In this document: piece after piece, positions 17,569-25,723 of the stretch
Numbering within the stretch: the first letter of the stretch is position 1
Layout: every line of letters begins with the position of its first letter
Assembly (NCBI RefSeq): GCF_003814875.1
Contig: NZ_RKQF01000001.1
Coordinates: forward strand, 11,470,001 to 11,534,000
Length of the DNA: 64,000 bases
Direction of reading: 5' to 3'
Origin: Streptomyces sp. Ag109_O5-1
Lineage (GTDB): Bacteria > Actinomycetota > Actinomycetes > Streptomycetales > Streptomycetaceae
Notes under the pieces: generated by a model
What the model saw: the letters and a program-made list of their open reading frames with translations, nothing else
Told to the model about the DNA's origin: nothing
Database searches by the model: none
Made by a program: the position numbers and the translations under genes

Positions 17569-18105
17569 ATGACTGACGTGACGAGTGACACCGAGGCCGG
17601 GAAGGCCACTGTGAGTGGGACGGGCGCCGTGGATGACGGGCTGGTCGCCGAGTTGGTTGCCCGGGCTCAGGCCGGTGGGGTGAAGCTCACCGGGGAGGGC
17701 GGCCTGCTGCAGCAGCTGACCAAGCGGGTGCTGGAGTCCGCCCTGGAGGGCGAGCTCACTGATCATCTGGGGCATGAGCCCGGTGAGCGGGCCGAGGGTG
17801 GTCGGGAGAACTACCGCAACGGGCACCGGTCCAAGACGGTGATCACCGAGTCGGGGCCGGTCGAGATCGCGGTGCCGCGGGATCGGGCCGGGTCGTTCGA
17901 GCCGCAGATGGTCAAGAAGCGTCAGCGGCGTCTGGGCGGGGTGGACGATGGTCCTGTCCCTGTCGGCGAAAGGGCTGACGCATGGGGAGATCTCCGCGCA
18001 TCTCGCCGAGGTGTACGGCGCGGAGATCTCCAAGTCCACGATCTCCACGATCACCGACGGCGTGATGGCCGGCATGAGCGAATGGCAGAACCGTCCGCTG
18101 GACAG
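17569..18105 (+). pseudogene. IS256 family transposase, N-terminal fragment with frameshift
   Basis: From ATG 17569 the N-terminal domain is intact (GLLQQLTKRVLESALEGELT, then GRENYRNGHRSKTVITESGP and VEIAVPRDRAGSFEPQMVKK). At about 17947 one base is missing, and MVLSLSAKGLTHGEISAHLA continues in another frame. Homology stops abruptly after EWQNRPLD at about 18105, before the catalytic DDE region. The left end of the element is probably near 17520 (GGTCTATACGGTGAGTGG). The junction abuts the 3' end of the MocR gene. Confidence 0.8.
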
Positions 18106-18112
18106 CGGGAGT

Positions 18113-19450
18113 TCAGGCGCAGGCGTCCTCGACGGCGACTCGGCGCACTGTGCGCAGCGTCGATCGGAGGCTGTCCAGGTCGGTCGATCCCAGGGCGAGG
18201 CGGATCGCCTGTGGTGTGTGTGTCGAGGTGGTGAACGGCTCCGCCGTGGTGACCGAGATGAGCTGGCGCGCGAGGGTGGCGGTGAGGCGGTCGGCGCGTG
18301 CGTCGTCAGGCAGCGGCAGCCAGGTGAAGTAGGACGAGGGGTGGCCGATGAGCGGGAGGCCCGCCAGCTCCTGCCTGACGAGTGCCTGGCGGGTCCTGGC
18401 GTCGTCTCGTTTCTGTGCTTCCAGGTGGTTCACGGTGCCGTCGTCGAGCCAGCGGCAGGCGATGGCGGTGGTGAGGGCGGGGGTGTTCCAGGTGGTTGCC
18501 CGGATGGCGCGTTCGAGGGACGGAACCTTGGTCGGCGGGGCGAGGACGAAGCCGACCCGCAGGCCGGTGGCGATGCTCTTGGACAGTCCCGAGACGTAGA
18601 TGGTGATGTCCGGTGCGATGGCGGCCAGAGGCGGTGGAGGGTCCTCGACCAGGTAGGCGTATGAGGCGTCTTCGATGATGAGCGGACCGTGCTGTCGGGC
18701 GATCCTGATCAGGCGGGTGCGGTCCGTGGCCGGCATGACCCAGCCCAGGGGGTTGTGCAGGGTGGGCATGGTGTAGATCGCGCGCACCGGGCGGGTCGCG
18801 CACAGTTTCTCCAGGGCGTCGAGATCCGGCCCGTCGGTGGTGGTGGGGATGGGCTCCAGATCGAGATGAAAGGCGTGCGCGAGCACCTTGAAACCGGGGT
18901 AGGTGAGGGCGTCGACCGCGACGACGTCACCGGCGCTCAGCGTGGCCATGACGGTGATGGCCAGGCCGTGCTGGGCGCCGTTGGTGATGAGGATCTGATC
19001 CGCGTCGGTGGTGATTCCCCGGCGTGTGAGGTGTCGTGCGATGGAGGCTCTGTCCTGGGGGCGCCCTCGGTGCGGCTGGTAGCGCAGCAGAGAGTCGAGA
19101 TCGCCGGAGGTGGCCACCGCCCGCAGGGCCTGGCGCAGGAGGCCGGCCTGGCCGGGCAGCGACGGGTAGTTGAAGTTGAGGTCGACCGCGTCCGTGGCGA
19201 CGGCCTGCTGATCGATGCCGTGACCGACGGGGACCGCGATGTCCCGCACGAACGTGCCGCGGCCCTGTTCCCGGCTCACCAGGCCCATCGCTTCCAGTTC
19301 GGCGTACACCCGGGTCGCGGTCACCACGGCGATGCCCTCGCGGGCGGCGAGAGCACGGTGGGTCGGCAGCCGCACCCCCGGGGCGAGCCGCCCGGCCCGG
19401 ATATCGGCTGCGAACGCGTCGACCAGCTTCTTGTATCGCGAGGCTGCCAT
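18113..19450 (-). CDS. MocR-type GntR regulator with aminotransferase domain
   Basis: 445 residues from ATG 19450. N-terminal winged helix of GntR type (YKKLVDAFAADIRAGRLAPG, then RLPTHRALAAREGIAVVTAT, GLVSREQGRGTFVRD). The rest is a fold-type I aminotransferase domain: NGAQHGLAITVMATLSAGDV, YTMPTLHNPLGWVMP, IIEDASYAYLVEDPPPP and SGLSKSIATGLRVGFV, where Lys of SKS is the PLP lysine. Such regulators bind PLP and often control the divergent gene, here DJ-1/PfpI. An ATG at 19468 lies within the putative operator and is less likely. Its stop is eight bases from an IS256 scar. Confidence 0.88.
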   Translation of the reverse strand: MAASRYKKLVDAFAADIRAGRLAPGVRLPTHRALAAREGIAVVTATRVYAELEAMGLVSREQGRGTFVRDIAVPVGHGIDQQAVATDAVDLNFNYPSLPGQAGLLRQALRAVATSGDLDSLLRYQPHRGRPQDRASIARHLTRRGITTDADQILITNGAQHGLAITVMATLSAGDVVAVDALTYPGFKVLAHAFHLDLEPIPTTTDGPDLDALEKLCATRPVRAIYTMPTLHNPLGWVMPATDRTRLIRIARQHGPLIIEDASYAYLVEDPPPPLAAIAPDITIYVSGLSKSIATGLRVGFVLAPPTKVPSLERAIRATTWNTPALTTAIACRWLDDGTVNHLEAQKRDDARTRQALVRQELAGLPLIGHPSSYFTWLPLPDDARADRLTATLARQLISVTTAEPFTTSTHTPQAIRLALGSTDLDSLRSTLRTVRRVAVEDACA

Positions 19451-19457
19451 GCACCGG

Positions 19458-19506
19458 ATTGTATCCATGACAATTCTTTGACTGTCCTGCTCGCCGGTTC
19501 TTACCG
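19458..19506 (+). promoter_or_regulatory. Divergent operator and promoter for DJ-1/cyanase unit
   Basis: ATTGT and ACAAT arms separated by seven bases (19458-19474) form a dyad. Directly after it come TTGACT (19478-19483) and, after a 17-base spacer, TTACCG (19501-19506), a reasonable -35/-10 pair for the gene at 19540. A MocR protein bound to the dyad would sit just upstream of -35, a position suited to activation, while also overlapping its own start region. Confidence 0.5.
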
Positions 19507-19539
19507 TCGAGTCCCACTCACCCGGAAAGGACAGCCGTC

Positions 19540-20163
19540 ATGCACATCGCCATCCTCACCTTCGAGGGCTACAACGAACTCGACTCCCTGATCGCGCTCG
19601 GTGTGCTCAACCGCATCAAGAGCGACGACTGGCGCGTCACCATCGCCACCCCCAGCCCCAAGGTGACGTCGATGAACGGGGTGGTCATCGAGCAGATGTC
19701 CACCCTTGAGGAGGCGTGCGCCGCCGACGCCGTCATCGTCGGCAGCGGCATCGCCACCCGCGAGGTCACCGAAGACCCGGCGATCATGAACATCCTGCGG
19801 GGCCTGGACCCCTCACGCCAGCTCATCGCGGCGCAGTGCTCCGGCGCGCTCGTGCTGGCCAGGCTCGGCCTGCTCAACGACATCCCCGCCTGCACCGACC
19901 TGATCACCAAGCCGTGGGTCGTCGCCGCCGGCGTCGAGGTCCTCAACCAGCCCTTCTACGCCAAGGACAACATCGCCACCGCCGGCGGATGCCTGGCCTC
20001 GCACTACCTCGCCGCCTGGATCGTCACCCGCCTCCAGGGCCAGGACGCCGCCGAAGGCGCGCTGCACTACGTTGCCCCGGTCGGCGAGAAGGAGGAATAC
20101 ATCGAACGCGCCTGGCGCAACATCACCCCGTACCTGCCCGCTCCGGCCCCGGCGCTCGTCTGA
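19540..20163 (+). CDS. DJ-1/PfpI family protein
   Basis: 207 residues, one-domain DJ-1 fold. The start HIAILTFEGYNELDSLIALG has the conserved Glu of the family's active site region; the nucleophile elbow is IAAQCSGALVLARLG with Cys100; TAGGCLASHYLAAWIVTRLQ follows. Ribosome site GGAAAGG lies 8 bases before the ATG. The family covers glyoxalase III-like, isonitrile hydratase and chaperone-like activities; the adjacent cyanase makes a nitrogen-compound detoxification role attractive but unproven. Divergent from MocR. Confidence 0.82.
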   Translation: MHIAILTFEGYNELDSLIALGVLNRIKSDDWRVTIATPSPKVTSMNGVVIEQMSTLEEACAADAVIVGSGIATREVTEDPAIMNILRGLDPSRQLIAAQCSGALVLARLGLLNDIPACTDLITKPWVVAAGVEVLNQPFYAKDNIATAGGCLASHYLAAWIVTRLQGQDAAEGALHYVAPVGEKEEYIERAWRNITPYLPAPAPALV

Positions 20164-20267
20164 CCCACCGGCCGCGAGCTGCAGCCGGCCAGGAATCCGC
20201 GCCTCCGGCAGCCCGGCCGGCCGCCCGCGGCCCGTACACCCACCGCACTCCCAGGGAAGGACTACGC

Positions 20268-20717
20268 ATGAACCGTGACGAGGTAACGGCTGCGATCGTT
20301 GCCGGCAGACTGGCCAAGGGCCTCACATGGCAGCAGCTGGCTGACGCGATCGGCCGGCCGCTGGTGTGGACCACCGCGGCATTGCTCGGACAACACCCCC
20401 TTCCCGAAGACAGCGCACGTCAGGTCGCCGAACTGCTCGACCTGCCGGCGGAAGCTGTGCCGGTCCTCGCCGCCGTTCCGTACCGCGGCGGGCTGCCCAC
20501 CGCGGTACCGACCGATCCGACGGTCTACCGCCTCTATGAGGCGCTGCAGGTCTACGGTCCGGCCCTGAAAGAACTGATCCACGAGCAGTTCGGCGACGGG
20601 ATCATGAGCGCGATCAACTTCAAGCTGGACATCGGGCGCGCCACCCACGACGGGGCCGAGCACATCGTCATCACCTTCGACGGGAAGTTCCTGCCCTACA
20701 ACTGGCCCAGTGACTGA
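20268..20717 (+). CDS. cynS: Cyanate hydratase (cyanase)
   Basis: 149 residues, close to the 156 of the E. coli enzyme. The N-terminal HTH-like domain (KGLTWQQLADAIGRPLVWTT) and the C-terminal catalytic domain (VYRLYEALQVYGPALKELIH, FGDGIMSAINFKLDI) are both complete; the catalytic Arg88, Glu91 and Ser114 keep the spacing of E. coli Arg96, Glu99 and Ser122. It converts cyanate and bicarbonate to CO2 and carbamate, which yields ammonia. GGGAAGG is eight bases before the ATG. About 100 bp after the DJ-1 gene, same strand, probably one transcript. Confidence 0.92.
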   Translation: MNRDEVTAAIVAGRLAKGLTWQQLADAIGRPLVWTTAALLGQHPLPEDSARQVAELLDLPAEAVPVLAAVPYRGGLPTAVPTDPTVYRLYEALQVYGPALKELIHEQFGDGIMSAINFKLDIGRATHDGAEHIVITFDGKFLPYNWPSD

Positions 20718-20986
20718 GGCGCTTCAGCGGAGTCCATCGGGTCATTCCCCACGTTAGGGGAGAGGTGTGCCGCACTCTCCGCCGCAGGCCTGCAGGGTGC
20801 GGAGCGGCTGTTCGCATCGTGTTCAGCCCGGCCAGCGCGTGGTGCAGGCCGGAGTTGAGGAACGTGCTGATGCGACGGCTCGGCGGGTAACTGTCAGTGG
20901 GATCACGGGAGTTCGTGGGAGAATGGGGCGCGGGCCTGGTTTCGGGGACCTCTGGGAGGAGACGGTGACCATCGTCTCCAAGTGGA

Positions 20987-21163
20987 TCAGTCCCGGTTGG
21001 CCTCGCGGGAGGAGGGCTGTCCGTTCCTGCGGGAGGACCGGCGGGTGATGCGCCTCGTCATCAACGTGAGCGCGGCCCAGGTGATCAACGATTCCGAGTG
21101 CTGGATGAGCCGCTCGTAGTCCCGGGCGTGACGGCGGGCGTGCATGATCCACGCGGATGGGTC
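20987..21163 (-). pseudogene. IS5-type transposase, C-terminal scrap
   Basis: About 58 codons reading AWIMHARRHARDYERLIQHS then SLITWAALTLMTRRITRR, the conserved end of IS5/IS1647-like DDE transposases (normally xRNxRDYExxxxxxEAMIxWAM). Nothing of the catalytic domain remains. It is joined on its 5' side to a group II intron fragment. The 270 bp between cynS and this scrap carry no recognisable gene. Confidence 0.6.
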
Positions 21164-21189
21164 GGCCGCGCGGCGAGGGTCTGCCGTGG

Positions 21190-21440
21190 CAGGTCCTTTT
21201 CCGCGCGGCCTCCCGCCGAACCGGACGTGACGGTTTCCCGTCATCCGGCTCTCCAGTGACTACAGCGTGAGCGATTCAGGCTGCTCGCGCAGGACACACA
21301 GCGCCGTTGCGGCGATCTGCATTTCGCATACCTCCCGGGTCTGGTGTGTCCGAGTCACCTGGCCCCCTTCGCCCTGTGAACGGCTTTCCCGTCTTCCCTG
21401 GCCGGTCGTGACTCCGGCGACTACTACGGGGCCTCCGTCG
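21190..21440 (-). mobile_element. Group II intron remnant
   Basis: On the minus strand, 21219-21255 folds as GAGCCGGATGACGGG-AAA-CCGTCACGTCCGGTTC, the hairpin that precedes reverse transcriptase genes in many bacterial group II introns. Before it, translated sequence reads GDGGPVVVAGVTTGQGRRES and GEGGQVTRTHQTREVCEMQI, the typical pseudo-peptide of the intron's 5' ribozyme part. No reverse transcriptase follows; an IS5 scrap takes its place. So only an internal piece survives. Confidence 0.6.
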
Positions 21441-21459
21441 CCATAGGACTCGCGTCCCG

Positions 21460-21590
21460 TAGGCGCGGCATGCCTGCGGTCACCTCCAGCCGCAGGGTCT
21501 GCCCGTCGGACGCCAGCAGGAAGACCGCTCCCGCGTGCGTGCCGGTGTCGCGCATGGCGAACTCCAGCAGCCGGTCCAGCTCGGTGCGGC
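21460..21590 (-). pseudogene. GAF-domain fragment, perhaps from a SpoIIE-type phosphatase
   Basis: About 42 codons read ELDRLLEFAMRDTGTHAGAV and FLLASDGQTLRLEVTAGMPR, a typical first half of a GAF sensor domain as found in Streptomyces SpoIIE-like phosphatases. The frame loses similarity at MPRL, where the group II intron remnant begins, suggesting the intron or a deletion interrupted it. Between 21600 and 21760 nothing recognisable remains. Confidence 0.5.
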
Positions 21591-21760
21591 GCAGTGACCC
21601 GGCGCTGGGCGAAGGGGGGCGGGACCCGTAGGGCTGCGCTGCGCCGCCTTCCCGCATGGCACACATACCAGTACCGTATGTCCGCACCTGGCCCCCCGCG
21701 CGGAAGCCGATCCCGGTCACGGACGCCGTTCCCCACGACGGTCTGCCCGTCCAGTGTGTG

Positions 21761-22948
21761 TCAGCGTTCGAGGACGAGGGCGAGAGGGTCGCGATCCCGG
21801 TGCCGGAGCCGCGCCGCGCGAGCTGGTGGCGACGGTGGCGACGGTGCCGGCGGGGCGGGCGCCTGAGGCGCCGAGGGGGTGGCCGAGCGCGCTGGCGCCG
21901 CCCTGGGGATTGAGGATCGCCGGGTCGAACTCGGGCCATTCGGCGAGGCAGCCGAGGACCTGGGCGGCGAAGGCCTCGTTCAGCTCCAGTACGTCGAGGT
22001 CGGCGAAGGTCCGGCCGGCTTTGGCCAGGGCCCGGTTGACGGCTTCGACGGGGGCGAGGCCGAAGTAGTCGGGGTCGATCGCGGACACTCCGGTCGCCGA
22101 GACACGGGCCAGCGGCTCGCGGCCGATGGCCTTCACGCCCTCCTCGTCGGCCAGCAGCAGGGCGGCGGCGCCGTCGTTGAGGGGGAGGCGTTGCCGGCCG
22201 TCACTGTGCCACCGTCGGTGCGGAAGGCCGGTTTCAGCTGCGCCATCGCGGCGAGGGAGGCGTCGGGACGTACGCACTCGTCGACCGCGAACAGCTGAGG
22301 GTCCCCCTTGCGCTGCGGGACGGGGACGGGCGCCAACTCGGCGTCGAACAGGCCCTCTTCCTGGGTGGCAGCGGCCTTCTGGTGGCTGTGCAGGGCGAAC
22401 GCGTCCTGCTGCTCACGGCTGATCCCGTGCTTTTCGGCGATCAGCTCGGCCGACTCCCCCAGAGGGATGGTCCATTGCGGACTCATCGCCGGGTTCACCA
22501 TCCGCCAGCCCAGCGTGGTGGAGTACAGCTCGGCGTGGGCAGCCGGGAACGACCTGTCGTTCTTGGGCAGCACGTAGGGGGCGCGGGTCATGGACTCGAC
22601 GCCGCCGGCGATGGCTATGGAGGCGTCGCCGACGGCGATGGCACGGGCGGCCTGGATCACGGCTTCGAGTCCGGAGGCGCACAGCCGGTTGACCGTCGCC
22701 CCGGGCACGCTGGTGGGCAGGCCGGCGAGCAGTGCCGCCATGCGGGCGACGTTGCGGTTATCCTCGCCGGCGCCGTTGGCGTTGCCGAAGTACACGTCCT
22801 CGATGCGCGCTGGGTCCAACTGAGGGCTGCGGGCAAGGAGTTCGCGGATGACCCGGGCGGCCAGGTCGTCGGGGCGTACCAAGGCCAGGCCGCCGTTGTA
22901 GCGCCCGATCGGCGTGCGCACGGCGTCAACGACGTAAACGGGGTTCAT
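21761..22948 (-). pseudogene. pcaF: Beta-ketoadipyl-CoA thiolase, decayed
   Basis: From ATG 22948 the N-terminal thiolase domain is excellent (DAVRTPIGRYNGGLALVRPD, TVNRLCASGLEAVIQAARAI with the acyl-binding Cys). At 22181-22185 a C-run appears one base short, throwing NASPLNDGAAALLLADEE out of frame; ELNEAFAAQVLGCLAE and GGASALGHPLGASGAR follow in the new frame. A third break and a small deletion remove the second catalytic Cys motif (CIGVGQG), though LALVLER and the stop at 21761 are still there. It starts inside the pcaJ stop (ATGA). Role when intact: last step of the beta-ketoadipate pathway. Confidence 0.85.
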
Positions 22949-23591
22949 AGCAGGCCCTCCGTGACGGTCAGCTTGGCGTCGGTCTTGGCGATGATCTCCT
23001 CGACGTCGACGGCCGGTGCGCACTCGACCAGCACAAGCCCCTCGTCGGTGACGTCGAGGACCCCGAGATCGGTGATGATCCGGTTCACGCAGTGCCTCCC
23101 GGTCAGTGGCAGCGCGCACTCGGTGAGGGTCTTCGGCGAGCCGTCCTTGGCGGTGTGCGTCATGACGACGACGACCGTGCGGGCACCGTGGACCAGGTCC
23201 ATGGCGCCGTCGATTCCCATGATCATCTTGCCGGGGATCGCCCAGTTTGCCAGGTCTCCTTGCTCGGAGACCTGCATGGCACCCAGAACCGCGACGTCGA
23301 TGTGGCCGCCGCGGATCATCGCGAACGAAAGCGCCGAGTCGAAGTAGGAAGCGCCCGGCAGCACCGTGACGGTCTCCTTCCCGGCGTTGATCAGGTCCGG
23401 GTCGACCGCGTCCTCGGTCGGGTAGGGGCCGGTGCCCAGGGATGCCGGTTCTCCGACTCGAGGATCACCTCCACACCCTCCGGCAGGTAGTTCGGGATCA
23501 GCGTGGGCAGGCCGATGCCGAGATTGACGTACTGGCCGTCGCACAGCTCACGCGCGGCGCGGGCCGCCATCTCCTCACGGGTCCAGGACAT
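22945..23591 (-). pseudogene. pcaJ: 3-oxoadipate CoA-transferase beta subunit, two frameshifts
   Basis: Starts MSWTREEMAARAARELCDGQ, YVNLGIGLPTLIPNYLPEGV and reaches the active-site motif ESEN, then reads out of frame for a few codons. Two extra C residues near 23440-23460 (one after AAC, one in ATCC) explain it; the rest (LGTGPYPTEDAVDPDLINAG, PGASYFDSALSFAMIRGGHI, GDLANWAIPGKMIMGIDGAM) is intact in a second frame to the stop at 22945. Catalytic Glu of ESEN survives, but the protein cannot be completed. It overlaps both neighbours by a few bases as in working pca operons. Confidence 0.87.
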
Positions 23592-24087
23592 CAGCTGCTC
23601 ACCGTCCGCCGCTCGATCTTCCTGTCCGCCCCCTGCTCCGGGGTGAGGACCAGCACCCGCTGGACGAAGATGCCGGGCAGGTGCACCGCGTCCGGATCGA
23701 TCTCGCCGGGCTCCACCAGCTCCTCCACCTCCGCGATGGTGACCTTGCCGGCCATCGCCGCCAGCGGGTTGAAGTTCCGCGTGGACTTGTTGAACACCAG
23801 GTTCCCGTGCCGGTCGCCCTTCGCCGCCCGGACCAGCGCGAAGTCGGTGCGGATGCCGTGCTCAAGCACGTACTCGATGCCGTCGAGAACCCGCACCTCC
23901 TTGGCCGGCGAGGCCAGCCCGACCCCGCCGGAGCCGTCGTAGCGCCAGGGCAGCCCGCCCTCGACGACCTGCGTGCCCACCCCGGCCGGGGTGTAGAACG
24001 CGGGAATGCCCGCACCCCCGGCGCGCAGCCGCTCGGCGAGCGTGCCCTGCGGGATCAGCTCCACCTCCAGTTCCCCGGCCAGGTACT
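23591..24087 (-). pseudogene. pcaI: 3-oxoadipate CoA-transferase alpha subunit, 5' truncated by IS
   Basis: The C-terminal ~165 codons are in one frame: YLAGELEVELIPQGTLAERL, RAGGAGIPAFYTPAGVGTQV, FALVRAAKGDRHGNLVFNKS, LPGIFVQRVLVLTPEQGADR. The N-terminal ~80 residues, including the CoA-binding glycine-rich part, are gone at the inverted repeat of the IS at 24088. They are not found on the far side of the IS, so a deletion accompanied or followed the insertion. Together with pcaJ and pcaF this was a three-gene unit in aromatic acid catabolism. Confidence 0.85.
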
Positions 24088-24978
24088 GAGCCCTTTCCAA
24101 CCTGGCTGTGGCGTCGGGGTGTTGGTGGGCATGGGTTGTACTGAACGACGAAGCTCCTGGTAGACGGGTTCTCGACCAAGATCACCCGTGTCCGCCAGGA
24201 GCTTGACGTGCTTGTCTACCCGTCGTCGATCGATCTGTCCAGCCGCACGCTGCGGCACCTGACGAGGCAACTGGCCGCTCACCGGCGGGAGATCGGCACG
24301 CGATGGCGGCGTCTGCCCGTCGGCCGTCAGGCCCTGCTCGCCCTGACCCACCTGCGATGCGGCGACACGTACGCCCAGCTTGCCGCAGGGTTCGAGATCG
24401 GCATCGCGACCGTCTACCGCTACATACGCGAGGCCGTCGAAGTGCTGGCCGCCCAGGCGCAGACCCTGGCCGAGGCAATGACGACCGTCCGGACGAAGGC
24501 GTACGTGATCCTGGACGGCACCCTCCTGCCCATCGACCGGATCGCCGCCGACACCCCGTACCACTCCGGAAAACACAAGCGCCACGGCATGAACGTCCAG
24601 GTCATCACGGATCCCTTCGGCCGACTGCTGTGGGCTTCCGCGGCCCTGCCCGGCTCCAGCCACGACCTGACCGCCGCGCGCGAACACGGCATCATCGACG
24701 CGCTCGCAACGGCAGGGCTGAAGTGCTTGGCGGACAAGGCGTACCAAGGGGCCGGCCGCCATGTCCGCGTACCTTTCCGGGGCCGCCGGCTCAAGCGCTG
24801 GAAACGACGGCACAACAGCACCCACGCCAAAATCCGGTGCCTCGGCGAGCAGGCCATGGCCGTCCTGAAGGGCTGGCGCCTGCTACGCAGGCTCCGCTGC
24901 AGCACCAACCGGATCACCAACATCGTGAAGGCCGTCGTCGTCCTTCATCACGCCTCAACCTGAGGTTGGAAAGGGCTC
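24088..24978 (+). mobile_element. IS5 family insertion sequence, 891 bp, apparently complete
   Basis: Perfect 16-bp inverted repeats GAGCCCTTTCCAACCT bound the element (24088-24103 and 24963-24978). It holds one uninterrupted transposase gene. Flanking bases (ACT on the left, CTT on the right) are not duplicated, and the genes on the two sides are unrelated, so one flank has been deleted since insertion, or two copies recombined. Confidence 0.88.
24208..24963 (+). CDS. IS5 family transposase (DDE_Tnp_4 type)
   Basis: 251 residues, uninterrupted. N-terminal HTH (LLALTHLRCGDTYAQLAAGF, EIGIATVYRYIREAVEVLAA), then the DDE domain of HARBI1-like type: YVILDGTLLPIDRIAADTPY with the first Asp, PGSSHDLTAAREHGIIDALA with the second, and LGEQAMAVLKGWRLLRRLRC with the Glu. 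The stop codon lies inside the right inverted repeat. It looks able to act, as the only uninterrupted IS5 gene in the window. Confidence 0.88.
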   Translation: MLVYPSSIDLSSRTLRHLTRQLAAHRREIGTRWRRLPVGRQALLALTHLRCGDTYAQLAAGFEIGIATVYRYIREAVEVLAAQAQTLAEAMTTVRTKAYVILDGTLLPIDRIAADTPYHSGKHKRHGMNVQVITDPFGRLLWASAALPGSSHDLTAAREHGIIDALATAGLKCLADKAYQGAGRHVRVPFRGRRLKRWKRRHNSTHAKIRCLGEQAMAVLKGWRLLRRLRCSTNRITNIVKAVVVLHHAST

Positions 24979-25053
24979 CTTGGCCAGCTGTTCTTCGAGT
25001 TCGTCCAGTTCCGCACGCCGCGCGGTGATCCGTTCCAGCAGCTCGGGATCCAT
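24979..25053 (-). pseudogene. N-terminal stub of a coiled-coil protein, cut by the IS5 element
   Basis: From ATG 25053 the minus strand reads MDPELLERITARRAELDELE and a few more residues, then meets the inverted repeat of the IS at 24978. The heptad-like Leu/Glu pattern predicts a coiled coil. The remainder is missing. It is unrelated to pcaI on the other side. The next 310 bp (25054-25365) carry no gene I can identify. Confidence 0.5.
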
Positions 25054-25365
25054 GCACTGGATCGTAGAAGGCCACCCGGCCTCAGCGAGCGGGAATCGCA
25101 GAGCTGCCCGCTCCTACTCGGCGGCCTCCCGCACGTCCCTCACCCGCGCTGACTGTCGGCGCCCTCGCGTCGCCGTCGATTCACGTAGTGGTGCAGGCCG
25201 TCTCCCAAAGCCATCCGGCTGCCGAGAAAAGCGACCTGGATTGGCCAGCAGGTTCCGTCGGCCTCGACGTCGGAGCGACGGTGAAGGCGCCCCACACCGG
25301 ATCGTCCACCCGGCGCCCTTGAAGGGCGAGTGCCGTACGCCGGGCCGCATCCACGCGGGAGAACG

Positions 25366-25638
25366 TCATGCTTCGTGATCGGGGTCGAGCACCACCATGA
25401 ACCTGTTGCCTTCCGGATCCGTCATCAGGGCGTGCATGCAATCGTGAGGTTCCACGAGAGAGGCGCCCTTGGCGATCAACGTCTGAACCTGTTCGGCGAT
25501 CGTTCCGACAAGGACGGTGACGACCGGTAGCACAGCCGGAGATTTCGCTTCGCCGACGCTGTACCCACCTCAACCCGGGATGCCACCCCAGAACCTGATC
25601 ATTTTCTCTGGGTCTACTGCTTCAAAATGAACGTGCAT
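25366..25638 (-). pseudogene. VOC/glyoxalase-family protein, internally deleted
   Basis: The start (MHVHFEAVDPEKMIRFWG from ATG 25638) and the end (AEQVQTLIAKGASLVEPHDC, then MHALMTDPEGNRFMVVLDPD and stop at 25366) match the two beta-alpha-beta edges of a VOC domain. In between a stop (IPG, then TGA) and loss of about half the domain destroy it. Metal ligand positions are therefore mostly missing. Confidence 0.65.
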
Positions 25639-25676
25639 GCTACTGTCTCACTTTCATCTGTGCGACCGAAGCCGAA

Positions 25677-25708
25677 AACGGCCTACCGAATCAGTCCGGC
25701 AGGCCGTT
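25677..25708 (-). terminator. Hairpin after secreted protein gene
   Basis: AACGGCCT at 25677-25684 pairs with AGGCCGTT at 25701-25708 around a 16-base loop. It lies 16 bases beyond the stop of the gene at 25724 on the minus strand. There is no U-run, which is common for terminators in this type of genome. Confidence 0.6.
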
Positions 25709-25723
25709 ACGGGTGAACGGACT

